From positions 310,001-374,000 of the forward strand of contig JAWQUS010000030.1 of assembly GCA_036365455.1 (NCBI GenBank): a DNA stretch of 64,000 bases, read 5' to 3'. Shown one piece after another: positions 30,662 through 41,544 of this stretch; the first letter of the stretch is position 1; each line of letters starts with the position of its first letter. The notes below the pieces were generated by a model that was not told the origin of the DNA, ran no database searches, and saw only the letters and a program-made list of their open reading frames with translations. The translations under genes were made by a program, and so were the position numbers. The stretch comes from Macrosoma leucophasiata (taxonomy: Eukaryota; Arthropoda; Insecta; Lepidoptera; Hedylidae).

Positions 30662-30960
30662 AATTAATTACTAATCTGTGATAGTTTACCTTTTAAATAA
30701 GATAGTTATGTCTTATCACCATTATTTTTTTCACGCGTCCGGTTGTCGTTTGGTTGGGCAGAGAGGGACATTTGGTCTAACAAAAAAATTAAGCTTAATA
30801 ATATTCCATAAACGGTTCCCTTGATCGAGAATTTTTTAAAGCTCTATCCAAGGATATCAAATGTGGGTTTAATTCGTAGTATTAATTTATCATCGATGTG
30901 ACCTGTATGTTTGTTTTCCACCGCTAGGTTAAAATCAGTGTTATGCACATTGAAATCTAT

Positions 30961-31322
30961 ATAATAATAATGGCAACCCATTATACGTCCCACTGCTGGG
31001 CACGAGTCTCTCCTCTTTTTGGGGGGAGGCCTGGAGCTTACTCCACCACGCTGCTCCAATGCGGATTGGTGGAGGTGGGTGGGTTAGTGGCCAACCCGCT
31101 GTCGGATGTTTTTCAAACCGCCCATAAGGCCTCCGACAAGGTTTAACGACTGCTATCTATCGATAGCAACCGGGACCGACGGCTTAACGTGCCCTCCGAA
31201 GCACGGAAACGCGCATTTAATTTGCCACTAGCGGTCACCCATCACTCTACCCGACCGCGCCCGTAGTGCTTAACCGAGCAGATCGCTTACGATCTACACC
31301 AGCCACTGGGCCATGCGCACTT
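30961..31322 (-). repeat. LINE-like 3' end with ATT tail
   Basis: ATAATAATAATGGCAACCCA, GCACGAGTCTCTCCTC, GATGTTTTTCAAACCGCCCA, CTATCGATAGCAACCGGGAC and CATTTAATTTGCCACTAGCG, to CTGGGCCATGCGCAC. This is the same element as 34012-34369, with only scattered differences. Confidence 0.75.
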
Positions 31323-31332
31323 CTATCAAATC

Positions 31333-31512
31333 TATATCTATACTTTATATTATAAAACTTGTGTGTTTGTTTGTTTGCTTGAACGCGCTGATCACAGGAA
31401 CTACTCCGATTTGAAAAGTTCTTTCAGTTTTAGATAGCCTATTTATCGAGGAAGGCCATGACTAATAGGAGCGGAGCAGCGCGGGCGGAGCCGGGGCGGG
31501 TCGCTAGTGTAG
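31333..31512 (+). mobile_element. Helitron-like non-autonomous element
   Basis: It begins TCTATATCTATACTTTATAT, continues AACGCGCTGATCACAGGAAC and GATAGCCTATTTATCGAGGA, and ends GGGGCGGGTCGCTAGT. The TC start and the CTAG-T end fit Helitron rules. Confidence 0.65.
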
Positions 31513-31834
31513 ATAAAAGATACTCTACCTCAACGTCCTAAATCCAAACAAGTCGGGCATCTCGCTCTGTCCTTATTATATAAACTTGGTTGTGTCTGGG
31601 ATCCGCTACATGCTTTTTAATTAAATCCTCCATCTCTCTTTATTTTACGTGCACGTCCAAATAACGGTGTTGTGTTAGGACTAATGTAATTGTAGCTGCA
31701 GTTTTTGTGTGTAGATTTTATTATTATTAATTAGGGACGAGTCTTTGTGATGTGGAGAAAAAAAATAACGAAATAATTTAATGATATTAATTTCGTAGCT
31801 GCTATTAGGGTACTAAAAAAAATCGCATCTACAC

Positions 31835-32045
31835 ACCTGTTATCCCTGGACGATGAGGTAGAGGCAAATCCATGTGTTCAAGTATAAGTGCATCAACGAT
31901 TACATTGCCGGTTACATTTTGGCCCAAGTATATGGCGAGCTTATTGACATCTTCGGGCATATTACCAAACCCCAAGGGTAGTATTGGGAAACTATCCAGA
32001 AAATGCAAAAATAGATTTTCTAACAAAAGAACCATATACCACTGC
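31835..32045 (-). repeat. tRNA-derived SINE-A, head missing
   Basis: CACCTGTTATCCCTGGACGA, GGTAGAGGCAAATCCATGTG, ATCAACGATTACATTGCCGG and CGGGCATATTACCAAAC follow the SINE-A tail order. Confidence 0.65.
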
Positions 32046-32059
32046 AAACATGAATAAAC

Positions 32060-33660
32060 AAACATATACAACATGTAACGGGAATAATGCACACTTTTAA
32101 ACACTTCGATTAGAAAATCGAGGTTTATTCATAATACATGAACTGAAATTGCATGATTAAGTACTTAATATTTTTTATTTATAAAACAAGTTGTCTTCAA
32201 TTTGCACGAACAGTATGCACACCCTATGCATACTTACCTTACCTTAACTTACGACCGCACATAAAACACAAACCAACTCAAACACGTACACTGTCGCAAT
32301 GTCATGTAGCGTAATCTGCATACCCATATTTAACACTCGCTAGTAATAAGATTCATTTTCACATTTCTATTTCATAAGTTATTATTATTAATAAAATGCA
32401 CGTCTCAACGAGTTCTAATTAACTTGTTAAGACTAGCATTTTATTTTGGATAGACGTTAGTCTCGTTTTCCTTTGTATTGACTGTTCAAGAAATGGGTGA
32501 CCATAATTTCCTTATTTGTTATTAATTTTGGGACAAAATCTTACCTATATCAAAAATGCCTAAAATCGATTCGGTTATCGATTCTGAGCAAACTAGTGTC
32601 GGGTTGTACATCCAATCCTGTTACACGTTGTATAGTATTGGCAACCTCAGCACAATTAGGCCGATATTTCCCGAGCGAATCGATTTAATAAATCCTGTTT
32701 TGACAAATACGAAATCTATTACGGTCCCTTCGCGGCTTAAGACAGATCCACTTAGGGGGTGTCCGCACTGGCGCGGTCGTAGCTTAGTCCCCGCCTTCGC
32801 TAGAGCTGTAAGCCGATTTGTTGGCAATTTTATTAAGTAGCGCCTATCACAATAGATTTCTGTTTGGTGATGTTTTTGTTCGCATCTTTGGCCGAATTGC
32901 AATAGGCTCAATAAATTGATTATTTAATTATAACCGGGATTGGAAAAACTCAGTCGGCTCTTTTAAAAATATCTCTTAGGCATATTTTTACAATTTTCCA
33001 TAATTTACACAAACAAAATTAATTAAACAAACATTAAAATATACCAAGAAATAATAATGTATCTACAGCAGAAATCAAGCATTTGTATAAATGTCCATCG
33101 TTGTCCATGGTCACGACTAAATATCCATTCGCTTACCATCAAAGTGGAAGCCGGTTCGCTACTTCCCTGCTTCCGAACAGCAACATTAGCCAGCCCTTTC
33201 AAATAGCGATTGAAATGACAAGATGACAGAGAGCATTGAAGGTAAATATAAAATAACAAAGACAAAGACACGCCTCTGGCTCATTCAGCCGAAACGAGGA
33301 AATGCTTGTTGTTGCTTGCCAGTATTTTTAAGTTTCCGTAGATCGACATCTGCAAAAATAAAAAGTTTAATATGAATAGGAAACGTAAATTATTACGTAT
33401 TGTAAGGAAGGAATTGAATGGTATTTTAACCCATTCCCATCTCCCATCTGAAACACAGTACCTTACATGTGATACGTGGGACTGGGAACCAGTTAAATTT
33501 GTTTTTGCTCCAATTTCAATTTAATAATAATATCTGTTGTTACTTTTACTGTGTGTAATATTAATTCACTCTAAGTAATTTTTGATTTCTAGATGTTTTA
33601 ATAGTATCTGTAAAGATCTATTCTTAATAAAAATATTTTCGTTCTTTCTTTTTTTCATGG
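32060..33660. other. 1.6 kb unique interval
   Basis: Mostly AT-rich. A 32740-32840 patch is GC-richer (GGGGGTGTCCGCACTGGCGC). No gene is convincing and no block recurs in the window. Confidence 0.4.
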
Positions 33661-33674
33661 CGTAAATGTACAGA

Positions 33675-33765
33675 GAAACTAAACGTGCGTACTCCCCGAA
33701 GATGTAGCCAGGCATAAATGTATGCATTCATGCATATATACACACACTTGAGCTGCAGTAAAATT
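33675..33765 (-). repeat. tRNA-derived SINE-A tail fragment
   Basis: CTCCCCGAAGATGTAGCCAG, GCATAAATGTATGCATTCAT and GCATATATACACAC. Confidence 0.6.
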
Positions 33766-33788
33766 TGACAAATTAATTTCATATTATT

Positions 33789-33808
33789 CGTGGACGATAT
33801 CGTCCACG
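33789..33808. repeat. 20 bp perfect palindrome
   Basis: CGTGGACGATATCGTCCACG is its own reverse complement, with no loop. Confidence 0.95.
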
Positions 33809-34011
33809 CGTAGCTCAACTTATTACGACATATTTAATAGATAGTAAACCAATTGATCAACACAAAAACACCTCTGATGTCTCGTTACGGACTTGGCGTG
33901 ACATACATTCCAATATAGTACCTGTGCACTTGAACTCCGACGCTGGAAGACTTTTACCAAGCAGCTTTTGAACTGATCAAATATGATAATGAGCACCAAC
34001 CCCTCATCACC

Positions 34012-34369
34012 TCATAATAATGGCAACCCATTATACGTCCCACTGCTAGGCACGAGTCTCTCCCCTTTTTGTGGGGAGGCCTGGAGCTTACTCCACCACG
34101 CTGCTCCAATGCGGATTGGTGGAGGTGGGTGGGTTAGTGGCCAACCCGCTGTCGGATGTTTTCAAACCACCCATAAGGCCTCCGACAAGGTTTAACGACA
34201 GCTATCTATCGATAGCAACTGGGACCGAGGGCTTAACGTGCCCTGTGAAGCACGGAAATGCGCATTTGATTTGCCACTACGGTCACCCTTCACACTACCC
34301 GACCGCGCCCGTAGTGCTTAACCGAGTAGATCGCTTATGATCTACACCAGCCGCCGGGCCATGCGCGCT
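34012..34369 (-). repeat. LINE-like 3' end with ATT tail
   Basis: CATAATAATGGCAACCCATT, CCACTGCTAGGCACGAGTCT, TGGTGGAGGTGGGTGGGTTA and GCTATCTATCGATAGCAACT, to CGCCGGGCCATGCGCGC. The SINE-A copy follows 40 bases on. Confidence 0.75.
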
Positions 34370-34410
34370 TCAACCTCTCAACTCATCAATAATATTAGAA
34401 CTCACTTCAT

Positions 34411-34731
34411 GTTTTTACGTAACTTCACGCCTGTAATCCCCGAAGGGGTAGGCAGAGGTAAATGCATGCATTCAATCATACATGCAAACACCCACGACTC
34501 GCCGGTTACGTTTTGGCCCATGTAACAGGTGGCGAAGCTGTTGCCATCTCCGGGCACATTACCAAACTCCGGGGTACTGGGAAACTTCCAGAAAATGGAA
34601 AAAGCCCAATAGAAGCATAGATAAAGGATTTTAAACCGTTATCTCTGATAATCCCCGACCCGGGAATCGAACCCAGGACCTCCAGCGCAATAGTAGTGGC
34701 CTGCTACCACTACGCTACTCAGGCAGTTGAT
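34411..34731 (-). repeat. tRNA-derived SINE-A, best copy
   Basis: On the minus strand the head reads CTGCCTGAGTAGCGTAGTGG, with A-box TAGCGTAGTGG (fits TRGYNNARNGG) and B-box GGTTCGATTCC (fits GGTTCGANNCC) at tRNA spacing. The tRNA-unrelated body then passes GTTACATGGGCCAAAACGTA and AATGCATGCATTTACCTC, and ends CAGGCGTGAAGTTACG. The length of about 320 bp is normal for an insect SINE. It resembles the HaSE-type SINEs described from moths, but that naming is from memory and unchecked. Confidence 0.85.
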
Positions 34732-34734
34732 GTT

Positions 34735-35145
34735 TATTTTTTGAGGCAGTTATTGTTCATGTTTTTAAGGTAATCCAATCGAAAATAAATTGTAAACTGA
34801 ATTGTTTTACGTCATCGCACTTTAATATCGAGCAACAATAATTTGATTGCCGCCAGAGAGACCACTAAATTGGCGCGATTCAAATATTTTTAGCTGGAAT
34901 ATTTTTACAATCGGTTAACGGTATCGGTGAATACAAATTGAGTTAGTCGGGATCGGTCGACGGGTCAGTTTGATCACGATGTTATTCAAAAGGTTCATTT
35001 TTCATCGGTTTTCAAAGAATTACGAACACAGTTCTTGAAAAACTTTTGAATGGAAGAGGTTTAAGTTTTTCATGCTTGTGTGGCTACAATTTTAAATGAA
35101 GTTTTTGTTTTTGGATCATGTCTTTAGCGCTGGAACTTTAGCATA
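34735..35145. other. AT-rich interval without a gene
   Basis: ATCGGTTAACGGTATCGGTG and GGGATCGGTCGACGGGTCAG at 34911-34970 are GC-richer and unique. No gene is seen. Confidence 0.35.
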
Positions 35146-35147
35146 CA

Positions 35148-35463
35148 CTGGTGGTAAAGTTCCAGTGTAGGAGTTCTAGGGCGTAAATACCACCGTATTA
35201 CTGGTGGTAGAGCTCCAGTGACGGAGTTCGCGGGTGTAGGCACCATCGCATTACCTAATATAATTGCCACTAAATGGTAGTGCTCAGCACTATCGTGTTC
35301 CAGTCAGGTGGTAATGTACAGTCCTGTAATTTCCGCCACAGAGGCATAACACCTTGGGCCTCAGGAGGTCTGGTCTTTGTGTGGGTGTCTATAGGCTGCA
35401 GTCATAACTTAACGTCAATGCGAACTGCATGCTTGTTTGCCACTTTCATTACATAAAAAAATA
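35148..35463 (+). repeat. Nested ACTGG-family copies
   Basis: A subfamily 2 front (ACTGGTGGTAAAGTTCCAGT to AATACCACCGTATT) stops at 35199. A new subfamily 1 copy starts at once (ACTGGTGGTAGAGCTCCAGT, 35200) and runs to CATTACATAAAAAAA. No rest of the first copy follows. Either the second copy was inserted with loss of the downstream part, or this is recombination between subfamilies. Confidence 0.85.
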
Positions 35464-35464
35464 C

Positions 35465-36015
35465 CTAATCTATCTGACGCCCGCTACGACGCCAGTAAAT
35501 GTACCTACTCACACTATATTTACGGACTTATCTCGCGAATGTGTCATGGTGACTTGTTTTCCATTAAATGTATTTGAAATAACTGTATATTTACCACATT
35601 GTTGTTATCTTACTCTATGTCGGTCACGTGGCACTCAACTATGACGTCACTCCACAGCACTTTATAGTTTACTCACAGGCTTTATAGGAAAAGCTGATGG
35701 ATTGGAAGTGGATGTTTTAGGGTTATGTGTTTTATACGGCTTACAAGATCAACTCTACTCCCATAGTGTATACAACTAAGTATAGTATAAGTATGGAGTG
35801 TGTAGATGGGATAATCTATACACTTAGTGCTACAAAAGAATAATATAAAGTGTTGATAAACATGTTGGAATGTTTGCTTACGTTTAAAAAAAAAGACATC
35901 GTATTTCCAAATTTGTGTGCTTTTCTGATTGAAATTCATAACTGTAAGACGGAAGTGAGTTGAAAATATTTTTAGAGTTAGTAAATTGACGTTTAATGTA
36001 CAATCTATAGGTACA
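35465..36015. other. Interval without a gene
   Basis: ATTTACGGACTTATCTCGCG at 35519 resembles the arm of the hairpin at 46951 (TTTACGGATTTATCTCGCG). The 142-codon minus-strand frame at 35682-36110 runs into a SINE-A fragment and has no protein features I recognise. Confidence 0.35.
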
Positions 36016-36019
36016 TGAG

Positions 36020-36112
36020 CTAAAAACTTAACCGGGGAATCGTGGCTGTTTGCATGAATGCTTGAATGCATGCATTTACCTGTGTCTACTCCTTTGGGGA
36101 TAAAAAACATGA
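36020..36112 (+). repeat. tRNA-derived SINE-A tail fragment
   Basis: GGGGAATCGTGGCTGTTTGC, ATGAATGCTTGAATGCATGC and ATTTACCTGTGTCTACTCC. Confidence 0.7.
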
Positions 36113-36225
36113 AGGTTGTTTTAGGTCACGTATGTTTGATTTGTCTGTTAATGAATGCAGCTTGCGCAAGACTAAGAAAATAAGATGGAAATTAAAATAC
36201 TCACATACGGCTAAAAGCGCTGGCG

Positions 36226-36285
36226 CTCTACACTCTCTGCCTATCCCGCTAGGGACCTGGCGTGAAGATACATACATACGGCTAA
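36226..36285 (+). repeat. Short repeat CTATCCCGCTAGGGACCTGG
   Basis: CACTCTCTGCCTATCCCGCT, AGGGACCTGGCGTGAAGATA and CATACATA recur at 52611-52664 (+) and, in part and reverse, at 41308-41345. It is probably the tip of a retroelement. Confidence 0.55.
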
Positions 36286-36289
36286 AGAA

Positions 36290-37220
36290 TGTATTAGGTA
36301 CACATAGCAACATAAATCCAACTCACACTTGACTAGCTTTTCAAGAACCTGTCTGAATTTCAAAGGCAGACACGACAGAAAGGGAATGAGTAAGCAATAT
36401 TTGCAGCAATTATACATTCTGAGGCCCCGAGCCTGTCGAGTATTGCGTTCCCCGAACATTTGTTACTGAGAACTTACTTAGTGTAGATGTAAGCTATGTG
36501 CCCTGTGTATGGTGATTGAATGCACAAGGGACCTAGCTTAGACATCTACGTTGCAGTAAGTCATAAAATTGATAAATATTTTACATGCACTTTATCTACC
36601 GTATTTTTTTGTCTTTTCCAAGTTATATTTGGAACGAAATTCCTTATCAAATCGCGATATCGCGCGGTACGCTGGCTAAGGGGGCTAGGCGAGCGTCACG
36701 AATAATCCTCACGACACTTTTGCTATAGTGCGTAGCGTAGGACGATTCGCTAATCGTCGCGAGAGATAAAGCGAGAATAGGATTCAACTTATTCGTTCTC
36801 TCCCTCTCTCTCTCTCGTTTTCGACAGTGACAAGCCAAGCGACGCGCGCGTCTGCTGTGTATGCGTACATTGTTTTGTCGTGTTTGTGTGTATGTAGTAT
36901 TAGTTATTTTTTAAAATAAACAACGGATGGTGAAAGTGTTTTTTTAGAAGTTGAAGAGGAACTTCATTCCAATCGGGTGTCCCACAGGTGACAGTTGAGA
37001 CAGTTTTTTTTTTAATTTTAGAATGGTGGTTAAAAAGGGAAATTTAAGTGAGCAAATAGCTCTCAATTGGAAACCAAACTCAGGTTAGGGATTGATAACA
37101 TATTATTATGGTACTGCAATATAGTGCTTAGATATAGTTTTTACCATTGTTTTAAAAGTAAGGCTCTAGTAAGTTTTTTTTTTTTAAGATAGATTGTTAT
37201 TTTCTTCAAAGAGAAAATGG
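36290..37220. other. Unique interval with a possible short exon
   Basis: A CpG-rich stretch at 36655-36860 (GCGATATCGCGCGGTACGCT, AGCGACGCGCGCGTCTGC) precedes a weak exon candidate. An acceptor-like TTTTTTTTTAATTTTAG ends at 37020, a 21-codon frame from ATG at 37023 follows, and a donor-like CAG/GTTAGG lies at 37084. I do not recognise the peptide (MVVKKGNLSEQIALNW...). Confidence 0.3.
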
Positions 37221-37221
37221 A

Positions 37222-37473
37222 TTTTATTTAATGAAGGTGGCAAACAATCATGCAGCTTACATGATATTGAGTGATGACTGCAGCCTATAGACACCCTCAC
37301 AAAAAGGCCAGAAATCAAAATGCAGATGCGTTGCCACCCCTGAGACCTTAGTTATTATATCTCTGTGACAGTTATTACGGGGCCATGCATTAATATTTTA
37401 CCGGAATACGATAGTGCTGAACACTGCCATTTGGCGACAGATAGCTCTCACATTGGAACTCTAGCACCAGTGA
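37222..37473 (-). repeat. ACTGG-family copy, subfamily 2
   Basis: From TTTATTTAATGAAGGTGGCA to CTCTAGCACCAGT, with a deletion around GATAGCTCTCACATTGG. Confidence 0.8.
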
Positions 37474-37592
37474 AATAGAACATTTGAGTTCAGGCAAGAT
37501 TTGAATGAAATCCGCTCAGGTGAAAATGTAAAAGAATTGGCTGCCGTACATGGAGAGGCTGCTGATAGATATGAGGCATCAAAATATTTTTT
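37474..37592 (+). other. Short protein-like open frame between two repeats
   Basis: The 119 bases between two ACTGG copies can be read without stops from about 37480 to give FRQDLNEIRSGENVKELAAV and onward to EAADRYEASKYF. The composition is protein-like, but 37 open codons are not significant alone. It could be an exon or a transposase remnant split by repeats. Confidence 0.15.
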
Positions 37593-37593
37593 A

Positions 37594-37884
37594 ACTGGTG
37601 GTAGAGCTTCAGTGACGGAGTTCGCGGGCGTAGGCACCACCGCATTACCTAATATTCTTGCCGCTCAATGGTAGTGTTCAATCAGCACTATCGTGTTCCG
37701 GTCAGGTGATAATGTACGGCCCTGTAATTTCCGACACAGAGGCATAACAACTTAGGGCTCAGGAGTGGTAACGCATATGCATTTCGACCTCGGTCTTTGT
37801 GTGGGTGTCTATAGGCTGCAGTCAACAGTTAACATTAATGTGAACTGCATGCTTGCTTGCCACTTCCGTAACATAAAAAAAAAA
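37594..37884 (+). repeat. ACTGG-family copy, full length
   Basis: ACTGGTGGTAGAGCTTCAGT to CCGTAACATAAAAAAAAA. Subfamily 1 with a small ATCA insertion after GTGTTCA. Confidence 0.9.
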
Positions 37885-37889
37885 TTCAA

Positions 37890-38570
37890 AATTTCGTCTT
37901 TTATTGATTGCTTCACACTTTGAAACGCCTTCAATATAAATCAAATAATAGTTATCTCTATTATGCCTTCAAACCATCACCAATTCTGTAACAAACATTT
38001 CCGCAACTAGTTTTTCTTTTTCAATATCATGCGCCAAATATTTCAATTTTACAACATAAAAAATGCCATTGATAAACAATTGCTTGCCGATACGATCCCG
38101 CGTCAAAGCTTGACATGAGTCAAACAAATTCCACAAACTGTTTACATGTCCAAACATATGACAACAAGGGCTCTTCTAGAGTATCCAACCAAAAAAATTG
38201 GTAAACCCTATCATATGGGCAATAGATGTGAGATTGCTGCATCAAGATACTTCAGCGTTTAAGCAATATTTGGTTTACATTTTACGGTGATATGGAACAC
38301 ATGGAAGACAATCTCTGAAGTCAAATATTATGCACGATTATGTATGGTTTTTGTTGGCGTGTTTACCTTGAGAGGGTATTGCGATAAACACTCTATCACG
38401 CTACGTGATGGAGCGAAGATTTATAATGAAAATGGTTGTGATGTATTTTCTCGCTGAAGGAGCCGACATTTTTCCATATTTGATAAACTGTTGGCCCAGA
38501 AAATGTTAAATTTGTAGGGGTGAAAAATTTAATCGTGTACTTGTACGCTATTCTTTATTTAAGGCTAGCT
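37890..38570. other. Interval with an open minus-strand frame, no identified gene
   Basis: The minus-strand frame 37969-38157 (62 codons, MFGHVNSLWNLFDSCQALTR...) has a protein-like composition ending ...TELVMV, and no family I recognise. Nothing else here looks genic. Confidence 0.25.
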
Positions 38571-38571
38571 G

Positions 38572-38945
38572 TCCCCGCGACTTTGTCCGCGTGAGAATTT
38601 ATGATTGTTCAGTATTTACCCAGACGAAGTCGTAGGTGAAGCTAGTATAAAAGTAGCCTAAGTTACGCCTTATTACGTCAGCTATCTGCCAGTGAAAGTC
38701 GCGTCAAAATCGGTCCAGCCGTTCCCAAGATTAGCCCCGCCAAACAGACAGACAGACAGACAGACGAAAATTGTAAAAATTGTTGTGTTGGTTTATGTAC
38801 CGTGTATTCATAGGTATACACGGTACCTAAACCAACAAGTGACCGTTTTTTACTAAATACATTGGCGTTTAGTAAAAAACGGTCACTTTAATATTACAAA
38901 CAGACACTCCAATTTTATTTATTTGTATAGATATAACGGTATAAG
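38572..38945 (-). mobile_element. Helitron-like or LINE-tail repeat, reverse, with double hairpin
   Basis: CTAGCTGTCCCCGCGACTTT at the left is the complement of a CTAG end. GGTCCAGCCGTTCCCAAGAT and a CAGA array at 38745-38765 follow. After the array come two adjacent hairpins, then TTATTTATTTGTATAGATAT, which would be the other terminus. It is similar in plan to 24045-24300. Confidence 0.55.
38786..38888. repeat. Two adjacent hairpins
   Basis: Hairpin 1 has 22 bp arms (38786-38807 and 38816-38837) with one mismatch and an 8-base loop. Hairpin 2 has perfect 21 bp arms (38837-38857 and 38868-38888) and a 10-base loop. They share base 38837. Confidence 0.95.
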
Positions 38946-38949
38946 AGAC

Positions 38950-39830
38950 CGTAACCCTTCAATTCAGACCAGTTATTTATTATTTAAACTGCGATGTTAA
39001 TGAAGGCTACTATTGCTAGTTTAAACTTTCATTCCTAAATATATACATAGCGTATTAGTGGTAGCCTGCTACCACTAGCTTACTGAGGCAGTTGAACTGT
39101 AGACGAGCAAAAATTTGCCACAAAACATATATCGCAGTTTGCAATCCACTATACACTATACTATACACACCACCCATGGGCAATCTCAGCATGCGCGTTC
39201 AAAAGTTTCTCCCGCCGATGGCCAAAACACTCAAAGGGTTAAGGCGACAAATTGCAACAACAACATCCCGCTACCTCTGTCCTCAATAATCCAATCATTT
39301 AGATACTTCAACGAGATATCTTCAAAATCCTCCAAGTCAACACTAAACTGTAGCACATATGTAATTAGTGAGGCGAGGCCCCGGGAGGGACAATAAGCCG
39401 GGCAAAGATATGCGGTCGCCGGATTACGACTTACAAATTAATTCGGCCCGACTGTTGATGTGAATCTTGTTGGGTCTTGCAGAATTATTGTGGGAGTCGT
39501 GTGAATAACTTATAGTTTGAAGAAATTTGTCTTACGTATGTTAACGTTGGATGTTGATGTTCTATAATGGGGATTTACATAGAAGAAAGAAAAAAAGAAA
39601 ATATTTTTATTTCGAATAGATCTTTACAGATAATTAAAAAAAAAATTAGTTCCAGAAAATAAACTAAAGTTATTATGCACACCACTTATAACTGGAACTA
39701 CTAGGTCAAGATTTTGAAAAAAAAATGGGATTTATTAACATAAGCAAGGAAGAAATAATTTTTACTTATAATAATGTGCCTAAGGATCTACAATTTGCTC
39801 GTATTTATAACAATTATATTTTTAGGACAT
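38950..39830. other. Interval without a gene
   Basis: 39055-39095 is a SINE-A head fragment in reverse (GTAGCCTGCTACCACTAGCT, TACTGAGGCAGTTGAAC). 39365-39470 is GC-richer and unique (GGCCCCGGGAGGGACAATAA). No gene is seen. Confidence 0.4.
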
Positions 39831-39834
39831 TGGT

Positions 39835-40067
39835 ATAGAGTGGTATTGCCATGGCGCTACTGCTACCATAAAGCAAGGCAATAAATGTGAAGGAATGATT
39901 TGACAAATCGGGCAGGACTTCAGTAGCTCTTGGAAGAGCGGCTGGACTAGATTCCCAGTAGGCCGCGAGTTCGAGTCTCGCCTGAAGTCAAATTTTTCTT
40001 TCCATGTTTCTTTAAATAAAATATATTTCACAAGCATGTGTTAATGCGAAATAATATAAAAACAACC
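39835..40067 (+). repeat. tRNA-core interspersed element, forward
   Basis: GCCATGGCGCTACTGCTACC, AAATGTGAAGGAATGATTTG and ACAAATCGGGCAGGACTTC lead into the tRNA-like core. An eight-base GACTTCAG at its start pairs perfectly with CTGAAGTC at its end, and the T-arm is GCGAGTTCGAGTCTCGC. The tail runs CTTTCCATGTTTCTTTAAAT to GCGAAATAATATAAAA. The D-loop is too short for a standard tRNA. Confidence 0.75.
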
Positions 40068-40237
40068 TGTAAAAAATCTATGGCATCTGTAATAACATAG
40101 GAAATTCATTTATTTGCGCGGATTCCTGTATATGGGCACTTGGCTATTTTTTTATTTGGTTCAGTAAACCATATAAGCATCCTGTATGCATATTTCTATT
40201 AAAAAAATCACATCTATCGGCCGTCCAACGTACAATC

Positions 40238-40392
40238 CATACGCTTAATTTTTCTAATTGTTTCGACGTGTACACCTAATTCAAGGCCTTAAGTTGTAAC
40301 ATCGGTAGCACAATACATTTAAGCAGATAATAGTTCCCCAACTCGTCTCTCCAAACCTACCTAAGAGCAGTTAATCGCCTTATTTCTTAGAA
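40238..40392 (+). repeat. Paired non-coding block G, copy 1
   Basis: GTACACCTAATTCAAGGCCT, GTAACATCGGTAGCACAATA, CATTTAAGCAGATA, CGTCTCTCCAAACC and AGAGCAGTTAATCGCC recur in order at 40835-40962. Confidence 0.75.
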
Positions 40393-40549
40393 ATGCTTGC
40401 ATAAATACCTGTATTTACCTCTACCTATCATTTCTCCTGGCTCGTCGTACATATTTGTATTAGAAAAAATATTTATCTTGTGTCTTCCATCTCATTATTA
40501 AGGTAGAGCAATAGTGATGGAATTTACAGGTACCTACAGTTTTTTTTCT

Positions 40550-40811
40550 ACATATGCACCACCGCATTACCTAATTCGCTTGCCGCTAAATGGTATTGTG
40601 CTGTGGTATTGTTCAGTGCTATCGTTTTCCGATCAATAATAATGTACAGTTTTGTAATGTTTGGCGTAGAGGTATAAAACTTACGTCGCAGGAGTATCAA
40701 AGTATCTTCATTTAAATCTTTGGTATTTACGCAGAAGTTTGTCGGTTTAAATATAAACTTACCGTCAATGTAAACCGCATGCTTGTTTGCTTCTTGGTGA
40801 CATAAAAAAAA
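40550..40811 (+). repeat. ACTGG-family copy, decayed
   Basis: It runs from CACCACCGCATTACCTAATT to TGGTGACATAAAAAAAA. The 5' 40 bases are lost, and TGTGCTGTGGTATTG is duplicated before GTTCAG. It lies between the two G copies. Confidence 0.8.
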
Positions 40812-40834
40812 TCGAATATAGCTTATTTTTTACA

Positions 40835-40962
40835 TTTATTTCTCCGTCTACACATAATTCAAGCCCTTAAAAGTTGGAACATCGGAAGCACAATACATTT
40901 AAGTAGATACTAACTGCCCAACTTGTCTCTCCAAACTTTCCGAAGAGCAGTTAATCGCCATA
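40835..40962 (+). repeat. Paired non-coding block G, copy 2
   Basis: CTACACATAATTCAAGCCCT, GGAACATCGGAAGCACAATA, CATTTAAGTAGATA, TGTCTCTCCAAACT and AGAGCAGTTAATCGCC. Confidence 0.75.
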
Positions 40963-41203
40963 ACAGTTAACATCTTACATCTGATACTAAATAACATAAA
41001 AATATGAGCGCAAATGTTTTACTGGGGTGAACATCGGAGCGCTACAAAAGTAGTGATGTGGATCGAGTGAAAGTTATAGGATGAAGTTTTTGGAAGTAGG
41101 TTATAGTTCGGATCGATGGTCACGTTATTAAAAATATTGCATGAAAAATTAAATCTTGGCTAGCTGGGTCTTCATTGAATTTAGAAAATAACCAACTGTA
41201 GAT

Positions 41204-41512
41204 GTTTTTTATGAAACAGTGGTGACAAACAAGCATGCATTTCACATGGATGTTAAGTGATGACTGCAGCCTATAGATATCTACATAAGAACCAGAGGTA
41301 TATTTATGTATCTTCACGCCAAGTCTCTTAGGCAGAGAGTGTGGCGCGCCAGATATCCCGGTCCTACCACACAGACCCAGAGGTCAACTATTATATATTA
41401 TTAAAGGCCAATACATTACCATCTACAAGGATCGTCTTTGGTGGCAGATAGATTAGGTAAAGCAGTGGTGCCTACGCCCTCGAGCTCCTGCAATGGAACT
41501 CTACCACCAGTA
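41204..41512 (-). repeat. ACTGG-family copy (subfamily 2) with an insertion
   Basis: From TTTTTTATGAAACAGTGGTG to CTCTACCACCAGT. The middle block is replaced at about 41305-41385 by ATGTATCTTCACGCCAAGTC, GGCAGAGAGTGTGGCGCGCC and following bases, part of the repeat also at 36226 and 52611. Confidence 0.8.
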
Positions 41513-41544
41513 AAATGGATAAATTATTATAACCTAGGTTGGCA

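Noticed and set aside
35682..36110. Longest open frame (142 codons, minus strand)
   Set aside because: Its first part lies in a SINE-A fragment and the rest is low-complexity AT-rich translation with no motif. It is probably chance.
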